18,764 nt of DNA from SIG673 sp964570105. GTDB lineage: Bacteria > Bacillota > Clostridia > Oscillospirales > CAG-272. The stretch spans positions 1-18,764 of the forward strand of contig CAZMWM010000030.1 in NCBI GenBank assembly GCA_964570105.1, in the 5' to 3' direction. Positions 1 through 7,365 of this stretch are shown here, in pieces. Within the stretch, counting starts at the first letter, position 1; each line of letters begins with the position of its first letter. Under the pieces are notes generated by a model. The model was not told the origin of the DNA. It ran no database searches and was given only the letters and a program-made list of their open reading frames with translations. A program made the position numbers and the translations under genes.

Positions 1-1900
1 AAGGCATCGTCTCGCTCGAATACCCCTTCATAGCACCCTTACCGGTGATAGTCAAAGTGCTGGTCTCGTCGTCAAATGCCCACTTTACATTGTTGCCGCA
101 GTATCCTTCCGTCTTTGCAGGAGCCGGAGCCGCGATGGTAAGCGCACACAGAGAGCATGCTTTGTCGCCGTTTTCGGATACAGTCCAATTCGTGCTGCCC
201 TCGGCGTGCGTGTGCTTGGAATACACATTGTATGAAATGCCGTCGATGTCGAATGTGTTAATATTTGTGAAATTCTTGGTGATGTAGCTTCCGATTGTCG
301 TTATATCAGCTTTTACAGCCACAGTTTTGGCACAACTCGCAATGTCCCCACATTTAGCCGAATTAGTAATGCTTGAAGCTATGGATGCACTGTTTATAAC
401 AACGAGCCTAATATAATTGCAACAGTAGAACGCACTACTACCTATGCTCGTTACACTATCGGGTATGGTTACACTTGTAAGACTACTGTAAGATTGGAAT
501 GCATAATTCCCTATGCTTGTTACACCATTCGGAATTGTAAGTTCGGTCACTGAAGTTCCATTAAGATAAAGTTTTTTTGCACTATTCGTCGCACAGAGTG
601 GATTTGATTCCGCATTAGCAAAACTTATCACACACCAAGACGATAAATCACTTATGTTTATGCTCGCGATACTATTGCAATATTGGAATGCATTCGTACC
701 AATCGTCGTAACGCTGTTAGGTATAGTTATGCTCGTAAGGCTATTGCAATACTCGAACGCACTATCTCCTATACTCGTTACATTATTACCTATGGTTACA
801 CTTGTAAGGCTATCACAAAGCGAGAATGCTGCATTGCCTATGCTCTCACACACGCTTCCTTCTTCAAATCCTACGCTCGTTATTTTAGGAGAATATGAAT
901 ATGAATATGAATATGGCGAAAACAGATATGCAGGCACTTTGGTGACATTTTTTCCTATTATCACCTTTACTCCATCTCCGTTAATCCCCGCATTATAGAA
1001 TACATAATTGTTCGCCGAAAGATCGTTCATTGCTACTGTATTGAACTTTATTTCCGTAAGTCCTGTGCAATTGTAAAATGCATACTTTCCTATACTCGTT
1101 ACGCTATTGCCTATAGTTACACTCTTAAGACTACTGCAATACTCGAACGCACCATTTCCTATGCTCGTTACACTATCGGGTATAGTTATGCTCGTAAGGC
1201 TACTGCAATAGTTAAACGCAGAACTTCCAATGCTCGTTACACTATTGCCTATAGTTACGCTCGTAAGACCACTGCAATAGTAGAACGCATAATCTCCTAT
1301 GCTCTCACAAACGCCACCTTCTTCGAATTCTACACTCATTATTTTCGGTGAATATGAAGAATTGATATCATACGGACAGAACAAATACGCCGGTATCCTT
1401 GTAACATCTTTTCCTATCGTTACCTTTATTCCGCCTCCGTTCTTTCCTGCATTATAGAATACATAATTGTTCGCCGAAAGATCGTTCATTGCCACTGCAT
1501 TGAACTTTATTTCTTCAAGTCCTGTGCAATTCTCAAACGTACTACTTCCTATACTCGTTACGCTATTGCCTATAGTCACACTCGTAAGACTACTGCAACT
1601 GGTGAATGCACCACTTACTATACTCGTTACATCATCGCCGATGACAACGCTCTTGATGTCGGATTTTCGATCCTCCCACGGTTTGCTCGTCATCTCCCCG
1701 CTTCCGGAAATAGTCAGCGTCCCCTCATCGTCAAGTTCCCAAGTCAAGTTATCGCCGCACGTACCGCTTGCGGTGACAGTCGCGGCGTGTGCGTCGGTCT
1801 CGGTCATAAAAGCGAGTCCGACGAGCATAAGCAGACACAAAACTCCGCAAATTACCGCGCCGAACGCCTTTCGACGGTCAAAAATAGATTTCGCTGTCAT
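1..1900 (-). CDS. BspA-like LRR_5 secreted surface protein (partial, C-terminus off the left edge)
   Basis: I read this minus-strand frame through to the edge and found no stop over 633 codons. The ATG at 1900 follows GGATGGAG. Residues 1-39 form a signal peptide: a basic start, a hydrophobic core around 14-31, and a likely cut after AHA. A short module reading CGDNLTWELDDEGTLTISG comes next. After it come many LRR_5 (BspA-type) repeats of the form LTSVTIGNSVTSIGxxAFxxC. The distal part has an HTHAEGS...CSLC segment and a second CGNNVKWAFDD...LTITG module, so the layout is module-LRR-module. The family is exported and is associated with adhesion or surface binding, but this protein's ligand is unknown. 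A 78-codon block occurs twice and an SY-rich hexamer tract lies in one copy. The gene looks more AT-rich than its neighbours, which might mean transfer. The cell-wall or other C-terminal anchor is outside the window. Confidence 0.9.
   Translation of the reverse strand, partial: MTAKSIFDRRKAFGAVICGVLCLLMLVGLAFMTETDAHAATVTASGTCGDNLTWELDDEGTLTISGSGEMTSKPWEDRKSDIKSVVIGDDVTSIVSGAFTSCSSLTSVTIGNSVTSIGSSTFENCTGLEEIKFNAVAMNDLSANNYVFYNAGKNGGGIKVTIGKDVTRIPAYLFCPYDINSSYSPKIMSVEFEEGGVCESIGDYAFYYCSGLTSVTIGNSVTSIGSSAFNYCSSLTSITIPDSVTSIGNGAFEYCSSLKSVTIGNSVTSIGKYAFYNCTGLTEIKFNTVAMNDLSANNYVFYNAGINGDGVKVIIGKNVTKVPAYLFSPYSYSYSYSPKITSVGFEEGSVCESIGNAAFSLCDSLTSVTIGNNVTSIGDSAFEYCNSLTSITIPNSVTTIGTNAFQYCNSIASINISDLSSWCVISFANAESNPLCATNSAKKLYLNGTSVTELTIPNGVTSIGNYAFQSYSSLTSVTIPDSVTSIGSSAFYCCNYIRLVVINSASIASSITNSAKCGDIASCAKTVAVKADITTIGSYITKNFTNINTFDIDGISYNVYSKHTHAEGSTNWTVSENGDKACSLCALTIAAPAPAKTEGYCGNNVKWAFDDETSTLTITGKGAMKGYSSETMP
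836..1069 (-). repeat. Copy 2 of the 234-bp in-frame repeat in the LRR gene
   Basis: This block begins CTGLTEIKFNTVAMNDLS and has the same length as copy 1. The main divergence is in the loop after PAYLF, where PYDINSSYSPK is replaced by PYSYSYSYSPK, encoded by a hexamer repeat. Confidence 0.8.
891..914 (+). repeat. Hexanucleotide microsatellite, GAATAT x4
   Basis: Four perfect tandem GAATAT units lie inside the LRR gene. On the coding strand they give alternating Tyr-Ser codons near residue 330. The unit is six bases long, so slippage would change protein length without shifting the frame. Confidence 0.85.
1295..1528 (-). repeat. Copy 1 of a 234-bp in-frame repeat in the LRR gene
   Basis: This 78-codon block begins CTGLEEIKFNAVAMNDLS and ends VCESIG. 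It recurs exactly 459 bp away at 836-1069. Stretches such as 1450-1492 match 991-1033 base for base. It looks like an internal duplication of an LRR array segment. Confidence 0.8.
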
Positions 1901-1987
1901 AAATTTCTCCATCCTTTATTTTAATTTGTGCCTTCCTTGTAGCAATCTGATATCCACCAAATTTCCCAAGGTTGGTCACATATCCAA

Positions 1988-2016
1988 ATTATACACCTTG
2001 GATGCTCATTTGTCAA
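1988..2016 (-). promoter_or_regulatory. Sigma-A promoter of the LRR gene
   Basis: On the minus strand there is a perfect TTGACA (2016-2011), a 17-bp spacer and a perfect TATAAT (1993-1988). Transcription should begin near 1981, giving a leader of about 80 bases before the ATG at 1900. Confidence 0.85.
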
Positions 2017-2107
2017 TAGAAATAGTCTGTGTTTTACAAAACAACTTGTTTTTCTAAACAAATTGTTCACAATCCCCTTGTTGCGAATTAAATATTCGAC
2101 TTGCCGA

Positions 2108-2139
2108 AAAAGACCGCGCCATTGGAAGCGCGGTCTTTT
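2108..2139 (-). terminator. Intrinsic terminator after the RsgI-like lipoprotein gene
   Basis: There is a perfect 12-bp stem (2108-2119 with 2128-2139, core AAAGACCGCGC), an 8-base loop, and a short T-run on the minus strand. It lies about 50 bases past the stop at 2190. The rest of 1901-2189 holds the LRR leader and promoter; I see no gene there. Confidence 0.8.
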
Positions 2140-2189
2140 ATATCGATAGACATTATCGGTCTTTAGGCATCATTTCCACCGTTTCGGCA

Positions 2190-3419
2190 TCACTTAGCCG
2201 AGGAAGCCTCGACCGAGCTTATAAGCTCCTGCTTACGTGCCTTGAGCGAAGCCTCAATTGCGGCGATATCATCCGAGTGAGCCTTCTCGAACTTGGCGAA
2301 GAAGCCGTCTTTTGCCGCATTGACGCTTGTTTCAAGCTCGGTCGCTTTATTTTTAAGCTCCTGCTTGATATCGTCGCTGAATTTGTCCTCAAGCGCCTTG
2401 AGTGCGGTCTCCGCCTCCTTCAGCTTATTTATGATGAGCTGAAGCGACGAGTTTACCGTATCGCCTATTGCCTCGTACGCCGCAAGCGCCGTCTCGTACT
2501 GCTCTTCCTTCAGCTGAAGAGTTGCCGATGCGGTCACGTATTCCTGACCGTTTATCTCGAGCGAAGCCGTATAGACCTTCTGCTTCAAAAGCTCATCCTT
2601 GGCGGCTCTCAACGCTTCAAGCGATTTTTGATAGTCAGAATCGGGATCCACAAGTGCACTGTATCTAAGCTCGTCAAGCTCGGTTATAACGGAGCCGAGC
2701 GCCGTAAGCGCCGCCTTGTATGCGGTGTAAGTAAGCTGATTGAGTCCGCCCATAGCCTCGATAACGGCGGCTGTAGCTTCGCTCTCGGCAAAGGATATCT
2801 CGTATTCCTTAGCCGCGTAATAAGCATCTCTCAGCTCATCCGTCAAAAGCAATGCGGTCTCGATGCGTCCGGCGGCGATGACCTTGCAGAGCTGTGCATC
2901 GTCCATCTCGGCAAGCTCGGCTTCGGTGTATATCGATGTTGAGAGCGCAAGCTCGCGGAGCGCATCAGTCTTAAGAGCCTCGACCTTCTCGACCTTGCCC
3001 TTGACGCCGTGCTTTTCAAGCTCGGACTTTACGCTCGACTTTACGCTGTCGGCAAGCTTTTTAGCGTAACCGGTATTGCCGGATACGGATATCTTGACAT
3101 TATTTTCGTCCGCCTCAACGCTTCCCTTAACGAGGTATCCCGTTTCCGTGGCTATCGAGACGACGAGCTTGGCTGCTTCCTCCGGCGAAAGACCTACGAA
3201 GGCTTCACCTGCAATTATCAGACTTCCGTCATCATTCAAAGCGGTGACCGAAACGACCTTATTCTGATCGTCGATCATAAATTCGACGCTCGGATTTATA
3301 TCCACGGTCATCCTCGTGACCGTGCCGGCGTCCGGATCGGAGCTACCGCACGAAAGCATCGAGAGTAGCGGACAGAGCATAAACAGCGCAACGACTGCGC
3401 ACAGTATCCTTTTTTTCAT
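2190..3419 (-). CDS. Lipoprotein with an RsgI-like extracytoplasmic domain and helical tail
   Basis: I place the start at the ATG at 3419 (409 aa). A further in-frame ATG at 3494 lies inside the -10 box of the gene's own promoter, so it would not be transcribed. Residues 1-23 form a signal peptide ending LLSMLSC, which suggests lipid attachment at Cys24; the lipobox is imperfect because position -3 is Met. Residues ~33-90 (VTRMTVDINPSVEFMID, then ALNDDG and LSPEEAAKLV) resemble the extracytoplasmic middle domain of RsgI anti-sigma-I factors. From ~150 to the end the protein is Ala/Glu/Leu/Lys-rich and predicted helical, probably coiled-coil. Known RsgI proteins have a cytoplasmic sigma-binding domain and a transmembrane helix. 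Both are missing here, and no sigma-I gene is in the window, so this is a free-standing use of the domain. Function unknown. Confidence 0.8.
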   Translation of the reverse strand: MKKRILCAVVALFMLCPLLSMLSCGSSDPDAGTVTRMTVDINPSVEFMIDDQNKVVSVTALNDDGSLIIAGEAFVGLSPEEAAKLVVSIATETGYLVKGSVEADENNVKISVSGNTGYAKKLADSVKSSVKSELEKHGVKGKVEKVEALKTDALRELALSTSIYTEAELAEMDDAQLCKVIAAGRIETALLLTDELRDAYYAAKEYEISFAESEATAAVIEAMGGLNQLTYTAYKAALTALGSVITELDELRYSALVDPDSDYQKSLEALRAAKDELLKQKVYTASLEINGQEYVTASATLQLKEEQYETALAAYEAIGDTVNSSLQLIINKLKEAETALKALEDKFSDDIKQELKNKATELETSVNAAKDGFFAKFEKAHSDDIAAIEASLKARKQELISSVEASSAK

Positions 3420-3492
3420 AACAGCAGTACCTACCTTTCTTACTGTAGTCGTTTTCCTCCGTGGGGCGAGACGGTATCCCCACCGTATCTTC

Positions 3493-3522
3493 ATTATACA
3501 TTATGTAAACAGGTGATGTCAA
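3493..3522 (-). promoter_or_regulatory. Sigma-A promoter of the RsgI-like lipoprotein gene
   Basis: On the minus strand, TTGACA (3522-3517), an 18-bp spacer and TATAAT (3498-3493). Transcription should start near 3486, leaving a leader of about 65 bases before the ATG at 3419. This rules out the start at 3494. Confidence 0.8.
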
Positions 3523-3595
3523 GTCCGTTTTTTGACGGTGCGGTGAATTATTTATCAACTTAATTAACCGATGCGCACAAGACCTGCCATAACGC

Positions 3596-4954
3596 TCAGT
3601 TCTTAAGGCTGTGGAGCGGTGCCGGGATAAGACCGCCTCTTGCGATGAATTTAGACGGCGAGGACAGCTTTATCGGCATTATCGGAGCACTTCCGAGCAG
3701 ACCGCCGAAGTTGACGCTCTCGCCGGCTGAATGACCGATAGCCGGTATCACTCTGACAGCGGTGGTCTTGGTGTTCACCACTCCTATGGCTATCTCGTCC
3801 GCGATGAATGCGGAGATGACGTCAGCCGGAGTGTCTCCGGGAATAGCCACCATATCTATACCGACCGAGCAGACCGCGGTCATAGCCTCGAGCTTTTCGA
3901 GAGTGAGCGTACCGCTCTCCGCCGCCGCGATCATACCCTCGTCCTCAGACACGGGAATGAACGCTCCGGAAAGTCCGCCGACGTGACTGCTCGCCATAAC
4001 TCCGCCCTTTTTGACTGCGTCGTTGAGCAGTGCAAGGCAAGCTGTGGTTCCGCATCCGCCGCAAGTCTCAAGCCCCATCTCTTCAAGTATCCTTGCGACC
4101 GAGTCACCGACCGCAGGTGTGGGAGCGAGGGAAAGATCGACTATTCCGGACGGAACGCCGAGACGCTCCGAAGCTAAATTATTGACGAGCTGTCCCATCC
4201 TCGTTATCTTGAACGCGGTCTTTTTGATTATCTCCGAGACGGTGGTAAGATCGGCATTCGGAGCCTTCTCCAGCGCCGCCTTGACCACTCCGGGACCTGA
4301 AACGCCGACGTTTATGACCGTCTCCGGCTCTCCGATACCGTGAAAAGCTCCTGCCATAAATGGGTTATCCTGTACCGCATTTGCAAAGATCACGAGCTTG
4401 GCACAGCCTATGGAATCGCGATCCGCCGTCAGCTTGGCTGTATCGACCACCGTCTGTCCGAGCATCTTCACCGCGTCCATATTTATTCCGCTCTTGGTCG
4501 AGCCGACGTTGACGGACGAGCACACCCTCTCAGTGGACGCAAGCGCCGACGGTATACTGTTTATCAGCCGCAGATCTCCCTTTGTAAAGCCCTTTTCCAC
4601 CAGCGCGGAAAAGCCCCCGATGAAATCTATGCCGAGCGTATCCGCCGCCCTCTGCATCGCCACAGCGATGGGCGTAAGGTCCTCGCTCCCGACAGCACCT
4701 CCGAGTATGGATATCGGCGTAACGGAAACGCGCTTGTTCACTATCGGGACGCCGAACTCAGCCTCGATCCCCATCGCTGTTGGGACGAGCTTTTCGGCAA
4801 CGCGCGTCACCTTATCGTACACCAGCCGCGCGGTCTCGTTTATGTCCTCGCGTATGCAGTCAACGAGCGATATCCCCATAGTCACGGTGCGTATATCGAG
4901 GTGCTCCTCGTCGATCATTTTTATAGTTTCGATTATATCGTACGCATTGATCAT
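3596..4954 (-). CDS. UPF0210 (DUF711) family protein
   Basis: The protein is 452 aa, the normal length for UPF0210. It begins MINAYDIIETIKMIDEEHLD and carries the family's conserved stretches, including GIEAEFGVPIVNKRVSVTPI near residue 62, GGFSALVEKGFTKGD and GGCGTTACLALLNDAVKKGG. It is cytoplasmic, with no signal peptide or membrane segment. The family has known folds but no established reaction that I can name with confidence. The ATG is preceded by GAAAGGAT. It lies 31 bases after the ACT-domain gene, and the two are commonly found as a pair in Firmicutes. This points to a linked role, perhaps sensing or handling a small molecule, which is inference. No convincing terminator follows it. 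Confidence 0.9.
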   Translation of the reverse strand: MINAYDIIETIKMIDEEHLDIRTVTMGISLVDCIREDINETARLVYDKVTRVAEKLVPTAMGIEAEFGVPIVNKRVSVTPISILGGAVGSEDLTPIAVAMQRAADTLGIDFIGGFSALVEKGFTKGDLRLINSIPSALASTERVCSSVNVGSTKSGINMDAVKMLGQTVVDTAKLTADRDSIGCAKLVIFANAVQDNPFMAGAFHGIGEPETVINVGVSGPGVVKAALEKAPNADLTTVSEIIKKTAFKITRMGQLVNNLASERLGVPSGIVDLSLAPTPAVGDSVARILEEMGLETCGGCGTTACLALLNDAVKKGGVMASSHVGGLSGAFIPVSEDEGMIAAAESGTLTLEKLEAMTAVCSVGIDMVAIPGDTPADVISAFIADEIAIGVVNTKTTAVRVIPAIGHSAGESVNFGGLLGSAPIMPIKLSSPSKFIARGGLIPAPLHSLKN

Positions 4955-4985
4955 CTTCTCAAACAGATCCTTTCACCCGAAACGC

Positions 4986-5270
4986 TCATATACGGTGCAT
5001 CGCGTTGAATATGTCCTCGTGCGTCGCGTGTATCACCACGCCAAGCTCCTCGCCGGTCTTTTTCATGATCTCGGTAAATTCAACGAAGCTGACGTTCATA
5101 CGGTCGGTCTCGACCATCATTATCATAGCAAAGGTGTCGCCGAATACCTTCTGAGTGATATCGAGTATATTCACCCCGTATTCACTGCATTTACCGCTCA
5201 CGTTCGCGATTATGCCCATAGCATCCGTACCGATAACGGTTATTATAGCTTTTGAAGTCGTTGTACTCAT
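4986..5270 (-). CDS. ACT domain-containing protein, UPF0237 family
   Basis: This 94-aa protein is a single ACT domain (ITVIGTDAMGIIANVSGKCS, then GVNILDITQKVFGD). ACT domains usually bind amino acids or similar small ligands and form dimers. UPF0237 members consist of little else. The ATG at 5270 has an AAAGGAG ribosome site 11 bases upstream. It sits 21 bases after the condensing-enzyme gene and 31 before UPF0210, so the three are probably co-transcribed. The ligand is unknown. An allosteric role for the neighbouring condensing enzyme, which lacks a visible regulatory domain, is possible but unproven. Confidence 0.88.
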   Translation of the reverse strand: MSTTTSKAIITVIGTDAMGIIANVSGKCSEYGVNILDITQKVFGDTFAMIMMVETDRMNVSFVEFTEIMKKTGEELGVVIHATHEDIFNAMHRI

Positions 5271-5291
5271 CTCAGGACAGCTCCTTTTAAT

Positions 5292-6770
5292 TTAATGATG
5301 ATAGTGCGAGACGGTGTAGTACATCTCGGGATCCGCCTTGTGGAACATCTCCTCAAGCTCGCCGTCACCCATCACCGTCGTGCGTCCGGCGGCGTATTCC
5401 TCGTCAAGCATATCCTTTATGCGCTGGATGACGGGATGCTTCTTATCCACCGCGGCAGGCGTGCCGTTGACACGGTAGAAATTGTTCATCCAATGCGCTA
5501 TACCGGCAAGACCGCTGTGGACGTCGACGGCGACCGTGGCAGGCTTGGCAAGTATCTTTTCGGTGTTGAAGATGTTGTATATCTCTTCGTCCTTGAGCAG
5601 TCCGTCCGCGTGGATACCGGCTCTCGTGACGTTGAAGTTACGCCCAACGAACGGCGTGCGCGGCGGTATCTCGTATCCTATCTCGTCCTCGAAGTATCTT
5701 GCGATCTCGGTAATGGTGGTAAGATCCATTCCGCCGTCCGTGCCGCGGAGCGAAGCGTATTCTATAGCCATCGCCTCGAGCGGACAGTTACCGGTGCGCT
5801 CACCGATCCCGAGCAGTGAGCAGTTGACCGAGGAACAGCCGTACAGCCACGCCGTGCTCGCATTCGTGACCACCTTGTAAAAGTCGTTGTGACCGTGCCA
5901 TTCGAGCAGTCTTGCCGGAAATCCGGCGTAATGCGAAAGACCGTATATGATCCCCGGCACGCTTCTCGGAAGCGCCGCTCCGTGGTAGGATACTCCAAAG
6001 CCCATAGTGTCGCAAGCACGGATCTTTATGTCTATTCCGCTGTCATCGCTGAGCTTTTTAAGCTCCTCGGCGAAGGGAACGACAAATCCGTAAAAGTCGG
6101 CTCGCGTTATGTCCTCGAAATGGCATCTCGGACGGATGCCCTTGGAAAGGACGCTCTTGACGATACCGAGGTACTTATCCATCGCCTTTTGTCTGTCCAG
6201 CCCCATCTTATTGTATATATGGTAGTCCGAACAGCTGACGAGGATACCGGTCTCCTTAACGCCAAGCTCCTTTACCAGATCGAAATCCTTTTCGTTTGCA
6301 CGTATCCACGTGGTGACCTCCGGAAACTCGTATCCGAGCGCCATACATTCCTGAAGTGAGCGGCGGTCCTTCTCCGTGTATACGAAAAATTCGCTCTGTC
6401 TCACAAGTCCCTTCGGACCTCCGAGCTTATGCAGGAGCTTGAAAAGGTCGACCACCTGCTTTACGGTGAAGGGGGAGGTGGACTGCTGACCGTCACGGAA
6501 CGTGGTGTCCGTCATCCATATCTCGTCGGGCATATTCATCGGCACGAAGCGGTGATTGAATGCCACCTTCGGTATGGTATCGTATTCGAAAAGATGACGG
6601 TATAGATTTGGGTTTTTCCTGTTCTGAAGGGAATATCTGTATTCCGTTTGCTCCAGAAGGTTGGTCATATCCGAATATTCAAGAAACGGCTGATTGTTCA
6701 CGACCGCCGTATAGTCGTATTCCGTCTTGTCCTCGACGGGATCATCTTTTTTGTTAAGCTTTTCGTCCAT
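5292..6770 (-). CDS. DRE-TIM condensing enzyme: Re-citrate synthase or 2-isopropylmalate synthase type
   Basis: The 492-aa protein belongs to the HMGL-like / LeuA (DRE-TIM metallolyase) family, which condenses acetyl-CoA with a 2-oxo acid. Visible motifs: TDTTFRDGQQ at residues 87-96 (metal and catalytic Asp/Arg), HGHND at 292-296 (metal-binding histidines) and GIGERTGN at 321-328. About 80 residues precede the barrel. After the barrel comes NVTRAGIHADGLLKDEEIYN, typical of the communication region, but no clear LeuA allosteric domain follows. Such long, allosteric-domain-free clostridial proteins include the Re-face citrate synthases, but sequence alone does not settle citrate versus isopropylmalate versus homocitrate. 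No leuB/leuCD, aconitase or isocitrate dehydrogenase gene is in the window. The ribosome site is AAAGGAGAA, 7 bases before the ATG. Confidence 0.85.
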   Translation of the reverse strand: MDEKLNKKDDPVEDKTEYDYTAVVNNQPFLEYSDMTNLLEQTEYRYSLQNRKNPNLYRHLFEYDTIPKVAFNHRFVPMNMPDEIWMTDTTFRDGQQSTSPFTVKQVVDLFKLLHKLGGPKGLVRQSEFFVYTEKDRRSLQECMALGYEFPEVTTWIRANEKDFDLVKELGVKETGILVSCSDYHIYNKMGLDRQKAMDKYLGIVKSVLSKGIRPRCHFEDITRADFYGFVVPFAEELKKLSDDSGIDIKIRACDTMGFGVSYHGAALPRSVPGIIYGLSHYAGFPARLLEWHGHNDFYKVVTNASTAWLYGCSSVNCSLLGIGERTGNCPLEAMAIEYASLRGTDGGMDLTTITEIARYFEDEIGYEIPPRTPFVGRNFNVTRAGIHADGLLKDEEIYNIFNTEKILAKPATVAVDVHSGLAGIAHWMNNFYRVNGTPAAVDKKHPVIQRIKDMLDEEYAAGRTTVMGDGELEEMFHKADPEMYYTVSHYHH

Positions 6771-6802
6771 TGTCGTTTTCTCCTTTTGACATATAACTAC
6801 CT

Positions 6803-6842
6803 TGTTGATACAACAGGCTGTCGTTCTTACCGTATGACGGTA
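6803..6842. promoter_or_regulatory. Two short perfect palindromes upstream of the condensing-enzyme gene
   Basis: TGTTG-ATA-CAACA (6803-6815) and TACCGT-ATG-ACGGTA (6828-6842) lie 13 bases apart in the 85-base gap before the gene at 5292-6770. They could be operators or small leader hairpins. I see no good promoter beside them. Confidence 0.35.
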
Positions 6843-6855
6843 TCATCAAATGTAT

Positions 6856-7290
6856 TCATCCTCTCCAGCCGCAAGCGAGCCTAACGCCCCAGCAGACCGT
6901 AAACGCGGCAAAAAGCAGGATAAGAAGCGCCAAAAACATCTTTTTCCGTTTTTCGTTCCTTGAGATGAACGCAAGCGCGGCGCAGACCGCCATTAGCGGA
7001 GGAACAAAGAAGAGCGGATGATAATAAAACGCATCCGAAAAATTCAAGGACAGCACGGCAAGCAAGGCTCGCGTCATTCCGCAACCGGGACACGGTATCC
7101 CCGTGAGCGTACGGAACACGCACTTAAATCCGCCGAAGATCAGGGTGCTGATGCTTATCACAGTCAGCACTGCCCCTACCGTCAGCACCGCACGGCTCCA
7201 GAACAGCGAACGCATGTAACGCTTCCTTGCACGCGTCTCATCCTCCGCAACGTTCTCTATGACGTCATCGGAGCTTTTATCATCCTTCAT
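6856..7290 (-). CDS. DUF2752 membrane protein
   Basis: A 144-aa protein from the ATG at 7290; a TTG eight codons upstream (7314) is an alternative but has no properly spaced ribosome site. After a charged N-terminus (1-30) there is a hydrophobic segment (~32-52). Next is the DUF2752 signature CVFRTLTGIPCPGCGMTRA (57-75) with the CPGC pair at Cys67/Cys70, then DAFYYHPLF, and two further hydrophobic segments (~93-110 and ~117-135). The family is membrane-embedded and its function is unknown. The CPxCG motif suggests metal or redox chemistry, which is inference. It lies 75 bases after prmC, a slot often held by prfA in related operons. Confidence 0.85.
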   Translation of the reverse strand: MKDDKSSDDVIENVAEDETRARKRYMRSLFWSRAVLTVGAVLTVISISTLIFGGFKCVFRTLTGIPCPGCGMTRALLAVLSLNFSDAFYYHPLFFVPPLMAVCAALAFISRNEKRKKMFLALLILLFAAFTVCWGVRLACGWRG

Positions 7291-7365
7291 ATCCTTTTCC
7301 GTTTCCGCTCGCAAGCCCTCGTATCGGCTCGCTCTTTAACGTTTTTTCGGGAAATTGCCGCGCCG

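Noticed and set aside
654..998. Plus-strand frames through the LRR region and a CRISPR-like look to the regular repeats
   Set aside because: The periodicity is about 69 bp and codon-based, with degenerate units. It translates into LRR_5 repeats on the minus strand with no spacers.
3420..3494. Longer start for the RsgI-like lipoprotein
   Set aside because: The ATG at 3494 lies within the TATAAT box of the gene's promoter, and the extra 25 residues are hydrophilic and would precede a clear signal peptide.
4398..5255. Long plus-strand open frame opposite the UPF0210 and ACT genes
   Set aside because: No ribosome site and no recognisable domain. It is the complement of two well-conserved genes.
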